Shown piece after piece: positions 1-4,906 of a DNA stretch of 16,943 nucleotides. The first letter of the stretch is position 1; each line of letters begins with the position of its first letter. The notes beneath the pieces were generated by a model. That model was given only the letters and a program-made list of their open reading frames with translations. It did no database searches and was not told the DNA's origin. A program made the translations under genes and the position numbers. This DNA is from Lachnospira sp. UBA4346 (GTDB lineage: Bacteria; Bacillota; Clostridia; Lachnospirales; Lachnospiraceae), in assembly GCA_002394205.1 (NCBI GenBank), contig DGTC01000035.1, positions 1-16,943 of the forward strand, given 5' to 3'.

Positions 1-400
1 TAGGTCCGAGTACACGTCCTAAACGTCCAACGACACCCATCATATCTGGAGTTGCAACTACAACATCAAAGTCAAACCAGTTATCATTCTGAATCTTTGG
101 AATCAATTCTTCTGCACCAACGAAATCAGCGCCTGCTGCTAAAGCCTCATCAGCCTTTGCACCCTTAGCGAATACTAAAACCTTAACTGTCTTACCTGTT
201 CCGTGTGGAAGAACAACTGCTCCACGGATCTGCTGTTCTGCATGACGTCCATCGCAACCTGTTCTGATATGAGCTTCAATAGTCTCATCAAACTTTGCAG
301 TAGCGCACTTCTTTACAAGAGTAACTGCTTCTGCTGGATCATATAATGTTGTGCGGTCGATGTTCTTAGCCGCTTCAACGTATTTCTTTCCTCTTTTCAT
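1..400 (-). CDS. rplA: 50S ribosomal protein L1 (partial, N-terminal 133 residues)
   Basis: Translation from the ATG at 398-400 begins MKRGKKYVEAAKNIDR and continues through DPAEAVTLVKK to GRLGRVLGP, the conserved N-terminal half of bacterial L1. The reading frame runs off the left edge of the window, so roughly the last 100 residues of a usual ~230-residue protein are missing. L1 binds 23S rRNA at the mobile L1 stalk near the E site and, in bacteria where it has been tested, also represses its own L11-L1 operon by binding the mRNA. A perfect AGGAGG (411-416) lies 10 bases before the start. The gap after rplK is short and holds a hairpin that imitates the rRNA L1 site (see 418-453), consistent with autoregulation. 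It is the last visible gene of the rpmG-secE-nusG-rplK-rplA unit. Confidence 0.97.
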   Translation of the reverse strand, partial: MKRGKKYVEAAKNIDRTTLYDPAEAVTLVKKCATAKFDETIEAHIRTGCDGRHAEQQIRGAVVLPHGTGKTVKVLVFAKGAKADEALAAGADFVGAEELIPKIQNDNWFDFDVVVATPDMMGVVGRLGRVLGP

Positions 401-410
401 TATAAAAAAA

Positions 411-416
411 CCTCCT
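411..416 (-). promoter_or_regulatory. Ribosome binding site of rplA
   Basis: The minus strand reads AGGAGG, a full anti-16S match, 10 bases upstream of the rplA ATG. It begins one base after the 3' arm of the putative L1-binding hairpin, so protein bound there could block ribosome entry. Confidence 0.85.
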
Positions 417-417
417 A

Positions 418-453
418 GTGGTAATATCGGAAGGGATTGTACTTTCCTCCCAC
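418..453 (-). promoter_or_regulatory. Putative L1-binding mRNA hairpin before rplA (23S mimic)
   Basis: On the minus strand this reads GUGGGAGGAA, a short loop segment, then UUCCGAUAUUACCAC. GUGG pairs with CCAC, and GGAA pairs with UUCC across an asymmetric internal loop. The 23S rRNA L1 site, as I recall it from E. coli, has GUGGGAGGC on one strand and GAAAUACCAC on the other, so both the primary sequence and the layout are imitated. L1 repression of its own operon through such a mimic is established in E. coli. Its use at this position in this organism is inference. Confidence 0.65.
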
Positions 454-477
454 ATATAAACAATTAATCGAATCTAA

Positions 478-903
478 TTAATCTTCTACAACGATTCCCA
501 TACTTCTTGCAGTACCAGAGATCATTGAAATAGCTGCTTCAATTGATGCTGCATTTAAATCTGGCATCTTAAGTTCAGCGATTTTCTGAACTTCTGCCTT
601 AGAAATTGTAGCAACCTTTGTCTTATTTGGTGTACCTGAACCTGACTTAATGTTACAAGCCTTCTTCAAAAGTACAGCAGCTGGTGGAGTCTTTGTGATG
701 AAGCTGAAGCTTCTATCTGCATAAACTGTGATAACTACAGGGATGATTAAGTCTCCCTGATCTGCTGTCTTAGCATTAAACTGCTTTGTAAATTCTACGA
801 TGTTAACACCATGCTGTCCAAGAGCTGGACCAACTGGTGGAGCCGGTGTAGCTTTGCCGGCAGGAATCTGTAATTTAATATATCCTGTTACTTTCTTTGC
901 CAT
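478..903 (-). CDS. rplK: 50S ribosomal protein L11
   Basis: The 141-residue product begins MAKKVTGYIKLQIPAGKA, followed by PAPPVGPALGQHGVNIVEF, the classic L11 N-terminal domain that contacts the GTPase-associated centre. The C-terminal rRNA-binding domain contains the conserved segment GSGTPNKTKVATISKAEV. Length is the family norm. An upstream in-frame GTG at 912 would add three residues, but it overlaps the AGGAGGT at 911-917. The ATG at 903 sits 7 bases after that site and gives the canonical MAKK start. It lies between nusG (87-base gap holding a putative L1 site) and rplA (77-base gap). The nusG-rplK-rplA order is the standard bacterial one. Confidence 0.98.
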   Translation of the reverse strand: MAKKVTGYIKLQIPAGKATPAPPVGPALGQHGVNIVEFTKQFNAKTADQGDLIIPVVITVYADRSFSFITKTPPAAVLLKKACNIKSGSGTPNKTKVATISKAEVQKIAELKMPDLNAASIEAAISMISGTARSMGIVVED

Positions 904-910
904 TTTAGGC

Positions 911-917
911 ACCTCCT
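911..917 (-). promoter_or_regulatory. Ribosome binding site of rplK (decides the start)
   Basis: AGGAGGT on the minus strand is spaced 7 bases from the ATG at 903. It overlaps the in-frame GTG at 912, which rules that codon out as the start. Confidence 0.85.
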
Positions 918-926
918 AAATATTTT

Positions 927-963
927 GTGGTATTTGGCGACAGCGCATAGGCTTGTCTCCCAC
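927..963 (-). promoter_or_regulatory. Putative L1-binding mRNA hairpin before rplK (23S mimic)
   Basis: The minus strand reads GUGGGAGACA, an 11-base loop, then UGUCGCCAAAUACCAC. GUGG pairs with CCAC and GACA with UGUC, leaving an asymmetric internal loop (GA on one side, GCCAAAUA on the other). The strand AAAUACCAC matches the L1-binding strand of 23S rRNA nearly letter for letter, and GUGGGAG matches the other strand. In E. coli L1 represses the L11-L1 mRNA at an equivalent place. The hairpin ends 9 bases before the rplK ribosome binding site. A small hairpin (GUGC-AUAA-GCAC) lies just upstream of it. Confidence 0.7.
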
Positions 964-991
964 GGTCGTGCTTATGCACAAACCTGTCATG

Positions 992-1549
992 TTACATTAA
1001 TCTCACATCTGTGAAACCAATCTCAACCGGTGTTTCACGGCCGAACATTTCAACATTAATTGTAAGACACTGCTTACCATCATTAATGTCTGTAATCTCC
1101 CCAACAGTATTCTCCCATGCACCTGAGAGAATCATTACCTGGTCACCGACTTTTCCGTCAAACTGTACACGAATAATTTCTTCTGCACTGTCTGTATCTT
1201 CAACAATCGATTCAGGAAGTTCAATTCCGAGTGCTTTGATTTCCTCTGGGGTAAGTGGTACTGGCATTGATCCAGGACCAACAAATCCTGTAACGCCTCG
1301 TGTGTTACGAACGATATACCATGTATCGTCATTCATAACCATGTTGATAAGGACGTATCCAGGAAACATCTTCTTCTTCGCAGCTTTCGATGCACCGTTC
1401 TTTACTTCAACAACAGTTTCAATTGGAACAACCACATCTACTACCTGATCTTCAAGATTTCTGTTTTCTACTGTCTTTTGAATGTTTTCTTTTACTTTAT
1501 TCTCATATCCGGAATAAGTATGAACAACATACCATTTTGCTTCGTCCAT
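992..1549 (-). CDS. nusG: Transcription termination/antitermination protein NusG
   Basis: A 185-residue protein beginning MDEAKWYVVHTYSGYENKVKENI, the conserved NusG N-terminal (NGN) motif that contacts the RNA polymerase clamp. The NGN domain covers about residues 1-110 and includes MFPGYVLINM and the segment TRGVTGFVG. A C-terminal KOW domain follows at about 130-180 (VGDQVMILSGAWENTVGEI), the part that binds S10/NusE or Rho. Length is typical for Firmicutes. The ATG at 1547-1549 follows an AAGGTG ribosome binding site. It lies 15 bases after secE, the usual secE-nusG pairing, so both are almost certainly on one mRNA. Confidence 0.98.
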   Translation of the reverse strand: MDEAKWYVVHTYSGYENKVKENIQKTVENRNLEDQVVDVVVPIETVVEVKNGASKAAKKKMFPGYVLINMVMNDDTWYIVRNTRGVTGFVGPGSMPVPLTPEEIKALGIELPESIVEDTDSAEEIIRVQFDGKVGDQVMILSGAWENTVGEITDINDGKQCLTINVEMFGRETPVEIGFTDVRLM

Positions 1550-1564
1550 CTAATCACCTTTTCC

Positions 1565-1768
1565 TTACTTTACCAAGAATTCGATACCAAAGCGGACAAC
1601 AAGGTCCACAATTGTAATAATAACACCTAAACATACAGATGAAATTACTACTGCAGCAGTTTCCTTCGTAAGTGACTTCTGGTCTGGCCAGATAATCTTA
1701 GCGAATTCAGCTTTCAAGCCTTTGAACCAGCTCTTTTTCTGTTTCTTTTCTTTAACAGTTTCGCCCAT
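1565..1768 (-). CDS. secE: Preprotein translocase subunit SecE
   Basis: A 67-residue single-spanning SecE of the short Gram-positive type. A basic cytoplasmic N-terminus (KEKKQKKSWFKGLKAEF) leads to the conserved amphipathic segment with IIWPDQKSLTKET, then one membrane helix (about residues 38-62, AAVVISSVCLGVIITIVDLV). SecE clamps SecY in the SecYEG channel. A GTG at 1777 could add MNI, but it overlaps the GAGGTG ribosome binding site, so the ATG at 1768 is preferred with 6-base spacing. It lies between rpmG and nusG, the conserved order. Confidence 0.95.
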   Translation of the reverse strand: MGETVKEKKQKKSWFKGLKAEFAKIIWPDQKSLTKETAAVVISSVCLGVIITIVDLVVRFGIEFLVK

Positions 1769-1791
1769 AATATTCACCTCACTGTGTTGAA

Positions 1792-1941
1792 CTACTTTGT
1801 TTCCTTGTGTAATGTGTGTGATTTACAGAACTTGCAATACTTCTTTGTTTCCATTCTGTCAGGATGAGTCTTCTTATCCTTCATCATGTTGTAATTACGC
1901 TGTTTACACTCAGTACATGCCAATGTTATCTTAACGCGCAC
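1792..1941 (-). CDS. rpmG: 50S ribosomal protein L33, zinc-binding (C+) form
   Basis: A 49-residue L33 reading (M)RVKITLACTECKQRNY and ending SHTLHKETK. Cysteines at 9, 12, 36 and 39 (CTEC and CKFC) form the zinc knuckle of the C+ paralogue. In bacteria with both forms the C- paralogue replaces it under zinc limitation. The start is a GTG at 1939-1941, 5 bases after GGAGGTG (1947-1953). The frame stays open upstream for 39 more codons to an ATG at 2058, but that segment has no L33 similarity and instead forms RNA structure, so the extension is rejected. First gene of the rpmG-secE-nusG-rplK-rplA unit. Confidence 0.96.
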   Translation of the reverse strand: MRVKITLACTECKQRNYNMMKDKKTHPDRMETKKYCKFCKSHTLHKETK

Positions 1942-1973
1942 AACTTCCACCTCCAATTTTATTTTATTTTGTA

Positions 1974-2065
1974 GGTGTATAAACATCTTCCGGTAAATGG
2001 ATTCAAATGCCTGTCCGGGAGCTGTTATCCCGTGTACCTTTACCGCTGCGAAAGACATTTACACC
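1974..2065 (-). ncRNA. Candidate pseudoknotted leader RNA upstream of rpmG
   Basis: In the minus-strand transcript four exact complementarities are packed into 92 nt. P1 GGUGUA/UACACC closes the domain (2060-2065 with 1974-1979). P2 is AAAUGUCU with AGGCAUUU. P3 is CGGUAAA with UUUACCG, extendable by GG/CC past one bulged A. P4 is a CGGGA/UCCCG hairpin with a 7-nt loop. P2 and P3 interleave, so all four together require a pseudoknot; P1, P3 and P4 alone are nested. It lies between the promoter and the rpmG ribosome binding site, the place for a cis-regulatory element. I do not recognise the class. Confidence 0.4.
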
Positions 2066-2112
2066 AATTGGCTTTTTTTAGGCATAAAAAAAAGACCGCT
2101 TCCATAGCCGTT

Positions 2113-2287
2113 TTAATATATCACATAATATATGTCTACGTCAACTATTTTCTTGCATACAATATTCTTATAAAAATGTGCCTGCGCTGAATTGTTTTGT
2201 TGCGCTGCCTTACTGCTTCCACAACCAACCATTGCAGTAATTCCTATAAATGTCATTCCACCAATGATGCTTTCTTTGTAACTTCAT
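2113..2287 (-). pseudogene. Remnant of a lipoprotein gene (signal peptide and lipobox only)
   Basis: After an ATG at 2285-2287 with an AGAGAG-like ribosome binding site, the +1 frame reads KESIIGGMTFIGITAMVGCGSS and then KAAQQNNSAQA. This is a hydrophobic stretch, a lipobox (AMVGC, Cys codon at 2221-2223), and an Ala/Gln/Ser-rich linker, typical of a Firmicutes lipoprotein N-terminus. The ATG and the lipobox are in different frames, so an indel must have broken the start. A second ATG at 2256 opens a 47-codon frame that stops with TAA inside the -10 region of the rpmG promoter. No mature domain remains. It may be what is left of a solute-binding or similar exported lipoprotein. A chance match is possible. 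Confidence 0.4.
2115..2144 (-). promoter_or_regulatory. Sigma-A promoter of the rpmG-secE-nusG-rplK-rplA operon
   Basis: On the minus strand the -35 is TTGACG (2139-2144) and the -10 is TATATT (2115-2120), with an 18-base spacer. Transcription would begin near 2108, giving a leader of about 165 nt before rpmG. Confidence 0.8.
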
Positions 2288-2365
2288 GAATCTCTCTTTT
2301 CTACAAAAGCCTATCCGTCATGATGCTAACACTTCTAGTCATATAATTCAATACTTACCACGCTT

Positions 2366-3022
2366 CTAGCGCAATCCTTCTAAAAATGGAATCATTTCAT
2401 CCAACCGATTGAATATCCGATATGTCATCTTCTTTGTTTCTTCATCAATTACAATCGTATCCGGAATATGAATCACTTTCATTCCGGCGCGATACCCTGC
2501 TTTAATTCCATTGATACTATCTTCTATTACAATACAATTTTGCGGTGCAACACCTATCATCTCTGCTGCCGCAAGGAAAATATCCGGTTCCGGCTTTCCG
2601 TGTTCAATCTGATCTCCATACATCACACCGTCTAATGTATCCCATACCCCAATATTATGTAATGTCTTTTCTGCGCTGTTTCGATTCGTAGAAGTTGCAA
2701 CGGCACATTTTAAACCTGTTTTGCGAATATACGCAAACAACTCGTCCACACCAGATTTTACCGGAATTCCTTCTTTTTCACGCAACTGATAGACATATTG
2801 TGTGCGTAATTCTCTCATTTCATAATAATCCTGCGTTCCATGAAAATACTCGTCAAAAAATTGACAACTGACCGCTGCCTGTGCGCCCTTAAAACTGTCA
2901 ATCAGCCACATCGGCATCGTAACCTGCTTTTGCTGTGCCGCCCACAACCAGCCTTCATTAGACTGACGCTCCGAATCAATCAAAACACCATCCATATCAA
3001 ATATAATTGCCTCTATCTTCAT
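2366..3022 (-). CDS. HAD-superfamily hydrolase, subfamily IA (beta-phosphoglucomutase-like)
   Basis: A 218-residue single-domain protein with all four HAD motifs. Motif I is FDMDGVLIDSE, with nucleophile Asp9 and acid/base Asp11. Motif II is the Ser in VATSTN (about 111). Motif III is Lys143 in GKPEPD. Motif IV is VIEDSINGIKAG with Asp168. The helical cap between motifs I and II (about 20-85) marks subfamily IA (class C1). Such enzymes transfer or remove phosphate from small substrates such as sugar phosphates through a phospho-aspartate; beta-phosphoglucomutase and 2-deoxyglucose-6-phosphatase are the nearest types. The substrate cannot be fixed from sequence. An AGAGG ribosome binding site precedes the ATG at 3020-3022, and a strong promoter sits about 55 bases upstream. 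It appears to be a single-gene unit. Confidence 0.9.
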   Translation of the reverse strand: MKIEAIIFDMDGVLIDSERQSNEGWLWAAQQKQVTMPMWLIDSFKGAQAAVSCQFFDEYFHGTQDYYEMRELRTQYVYQLREKEGIPVKSGVDELFAYIRKTGLKCAVATSTNRNSAEKTLHNIGVWDTLDGVMYGDQIEHGKPEPDIFLAAAEMIGVAPQNCIVIEDSINGIKAGYRAGMKVIHIPDTIVIDEETKKMTYRIFNRLDEMIPFLEGLR

Positions 3023-3074
3023 ACGTTGATAAACCTCTTTCTGTTTGTTAATCCTCTGTATATCTTATTACTTT

Positions 3075-3103
3075 ATTATACTTAAACGCTTCTTATAACA
3101 CAA
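3075..3103 (-). promoter_or_regulatory. Sigma-A promoter of the HAD hydrolase gene
   Basis: The minus strand has TTGTGT (3098-3103), a 17-base spacer and a perfect TATAAT (3075-3080). It lies just past the terminator of the preceding lipoprotein gene. Confidence 0.75.
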
Positions 3104-3109
3104 TATTAT

Positions 3110-3169
3110 CATAAAAATAAAGAGCACGAGATTTGCACAAACAGCTGTTCATGCACCCCCGTACTCTTT
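3110..3169 (-). terminator. Rho-independent terminator after the small lipoprotein gene
   Basis: On the minus strand AAAGAGUACG (3160-3169) pairs with CGUGCUCUUU (3119-3128), ten pairs including one G-U. The loop holds a further internal hairpin (AACAG/CUGUU). A U-rich tail, UAUUUUUAU, follows at 3110-3118. Confidence 0.8.
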
Positions 3170-3229
3170 CTACTAACCAATATATTTTTTCTGGTTATAT
3201 TCCATAAACAATATGATACTTTCCTGCAA

Positions 3230-3625
3230 CTATTCTACAATATAAACCTCTGTTACCAACTTGTTATCCGAAACAATTCTGCATTTCGTTGATATTCGAT
3301 TAATAGCATAACTTTGATTAACTTCTGTTGCAAACTGCTCAAAACTAATTTCATTTCGATTAACATCATAAAACGTACAGTTTTGATCAAACACATATGA
3401 CTTTAAAATCGCATCCCCATCCATTGTTAAACTATACCTGTCAATTGCCCTAAGACTTACAGATACGTCTTGCGCATAAATAATTAAATTTTTTACACTT
3501 ATTGCCAATTCTGTTGTTTCCTGATTCATTTTTGTTTCATAAGACTGTTTTATATTATTCCCACACCCTACAAAAACCAGACTAACAACAAACAAAATTC
3601 CCAATATTCTTTTTTTTTGTTTCAT
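3230..3625 (-). CDS. Small predicted lipoprotein of unknown function
   Basis: A 131-residue protein with a lipoprotein signal peptide: basic MKQKKR, a hydrophobic core (ILGILFVVSLVFV), and the lipobox VFVGC with Cys21 as the lipidation site. The mature ~110 residues start with a polar linker (NNIKQSYETKMNQ). They then form an alpha+beta segment without a motif I can name; it ends RIVSDNKLVTEVYIVE and contains two cysteines (in QNCTFYD and STKCRIV) that could pair outside the cell. A GAGGA ribosome binding site precedes the ATG. It lies 17 bases after the 302-residue exported protein gene and shares its terminator, so the two are probably co-transcribed and both products act at the cell surface. 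Confidence 0.75.
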   Translation of the reverse strand: MKQKKRILGILFVVSLVFVGCGNNIKQSYETKMNQETTELAISVKNLIIYAQDVSVSLRAIDRYSLTMDGDAILKSYVFDQNCTFYDVNRNEISFEQFATEVNQSYAINRISTKCRIVSDNKLVTEVYIVE

Positions 3626-3642
3626 ACAATCCTCTTTTCTAA

Positions 3643-4551
3643 TTAAAAGTTAAGATGTATTGAAATCCAGCCACTTTCATAATCTCCAAATCCAAGATCA
3701 CTTGCAACCTCAGGTGACAAATCAATCCCAGCAGGATTAGACACAACTCTGCCCAATTCATCACATCCATCATTATAATCTTCAAAATAGGCTGCCTCTG
3801 CCTCTGGTAATGATAATTCTAAATCCGTAAACTCCCACCTATTACTATGCCAATAGTCATCCATTTCATTCCACGGTCCTACTTCATTAACAGGAACTTC
3901 ATAAACCGCTGTTCCTCTATTATATGATATAACATCTACTGTATATGTTGGATTCTTATATGTATCATCCCAACCCAAATTAGCAAACTTAAGATACTTA
4001 TCTGGCAGTGCTACACAATAATCATCAATATCAAACTGTGTAGCATAAACCTCTATATCCGCATCATCAGATGCATCTATGTCATTAATACTAATGGGAG
4101 TTCTATTCATGCAAACAACATTCCAATATTCTGACAACCATTTAATAAAATCATCATATTGTCCATTTAAAATATCTTTTATTTTATTTTTAACTGACTG
4201 AGACTCACTTAAAATCAAATTATTGTACTCCGCAATTTCCATATCTGATTTTTTATCCTTGTACAAAGCTTTTATTTTATTTACCTCATTAAACTGTTCT
4301 AATGCAACAGACTTTATATCATCTATCATCTCCTCATTCAATCCAATTTCTTTTAAATTTTCACTAGCATCTCTACCTTTTGTAAAAAACGCAAAATATA
4401 ATATTTCTTTACCACTATCTAAAATATTATTCGAATCATTTCGTTCTTCAGATACAATCTCTCTATTCTGTGCATCCACCTGACAAAGTTGTGTAACACT
4501 AACAAATGCAATGATTATACCTAATATTACTGTAAAAAATTTCTTCTTCAT
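3643..4551 (-). CDS. Secreted protein with C-terminal double-psi beta-barrel-like domain
   Basis: A 302-residue protein with an N-terminal signal peptide (KKK, then hydrophobic FFTVILGIIIAFVSV, cleavage probably near VDA-Q at 27). Residues 45-145 are predicted helical and highly charged. From about 168 a compact domain begins: ATQFDIDDYCVALPDKYL, LGWDD, VPVNEVGPWNEMDDYW (219-234), LPEAEAAYFEDYNDG, GRVVSNPAGIDLSPEVASDLG (267-287), ending WISIHLNF. The GPW motif followed by NPAGIDLS and a final beta strand resembles the RlpA-like double-psi beta-barrel. I recall similar uncharacterised exported proteins in other Firmicutes. A peptidoglycan-related role is inference only. The ATG at 4551 follows an AAGGA ribosome binding site. 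It is first of a two-gene unit with the small lipoprotein and is noticeably AT-richer than its neighbours. Confidence 0.7.
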   Translation of the reverse strand: MKKKFFTVILGIIIAFVSVTQLCQVDAQNREIVSEERNDSNNILDSGKEILYFAFFTKGRDASENLKEIGLNEEMIDDIKSVALEQFNEVNKIKALYKDKKSDMEIAEYNNLILSESQSVKNKIKDILNGQYDDFIKWLSEYWNVVCMNRTPISINDIDASDDADIEVYATQFDIDDYCVALPDKYLKFANLGWDDTYKNPTYTVDVISYNRGTAVYEVPVNEVGPWNEMDDYWHSNRWEFTDLELSLPEAEAAYFEDYNDGCDELGRVVSNPAGIDLSPEVASDLGFGDYESGWISIHLNF

Positions 4552-4620
4552 ATAGTATCCTTCTTTCTTCCCCCTCCGGATGGATTAATAAAATATTACT
4601 TATGCACATAAATTATTTGT

Positions 4621-4649
4621 ATAATATCACTTTTCTATATTAAAATCAA
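4621..4649 (-). promoter_or_regulatory. Promoter of the secreted protein/lipoprotein unit
   Basis: The minus strand has TTGATT (4644-4649), a 17-base spacer and TATTAT (4621-4626). Transcription would start about 60 bases before the first gene. The rest of 4650-4770 is AT-rich with nothing further that I can support. Confidence 0.55.
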
Positions 4650-4771
4650 TTCAAAATCATAATTCATTGTATTTTTTCACAATATTATTGCAATAACTGC
4701 ATATTTTTCATTCATTTCATCTAAATATATTGAATCATCTATCTTATCCCCATACTTAAAATCTTATACAT

Positions 4772-4817
4772 AAAAACAGAAATGCCCAACAGCTCTTTCA
4801 CTGTCAAGCATTTCTGT
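4772..4817 (-). terminator. Rho-independent terminator of the uvrBA unit
   Basis: A 17-base-pair stem without mismatch (three G-U pairs) has arms at 4801-4817 and 4776-4792, an 8-base loop, and a U tail at 4772-4776 on the minus strand. It lies about 90 bases after the uvrA stop. Confidence 0.88.
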
Positions 4818-4834
4818 CCTCTTCTAAACAATAC

Positions 4835-4906
4835 ATTTCTATCAAATGCACTATTTATTCCATTTAAGGCAACCCATTTGTAAGCCTGATAAAAAATGAT
4901 AGAAAT
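4835..4906 (-). repeat. 10-bp inverted repeat in the uvrA 3' untranslated region
   Basis: On the plus strand ATTTCTATCA (4835-4844) and TGATAGAAAT (4897-4906) are exact reverse complements, 52 bases apart. The right arm touches the last base of the uvrA stop codon. In the transcript this would make a large stem-loop ahead of the terminator. It may be a chance AT-rich match or a decayed small mobile repeat. Confidence 0.4.

Noticed and set aside
1011..1448. Plus-strand 145-codon ORF opposite nusG
   Set aside because: It is the antisense shadow of nusG with no ribosome binding site or plausible protein features; the same applies to the other plus-strand frames over uvrA, uvrB and the M23 gene.
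1792..2058. N-terminally extended L33 (88 residues) starting at the ATG at 2058
   Set aside because: The frame is open, but L33 itself is ~49 residues, the GTG at 1941 has an ideal GGAGGTG upstream, and the extra segment lacks L33 similarity and falls in the structured leader.
1974..2065. HDV-like ribozyme in the rpmG leader
   Set aside because: The helix order is superficially HDV-like, but P1 would begin with A-U pairs instead of the required G, and there is no recognisable P1.1 or catalytic-cytosine junction.
1985..2065. A tRNA gene before secE (GAATCC looked like a T-loop end)
   Set aside because: No acceptor, D-arm or anticodon stem can be formed in the right places, and no CCA-like end is present.
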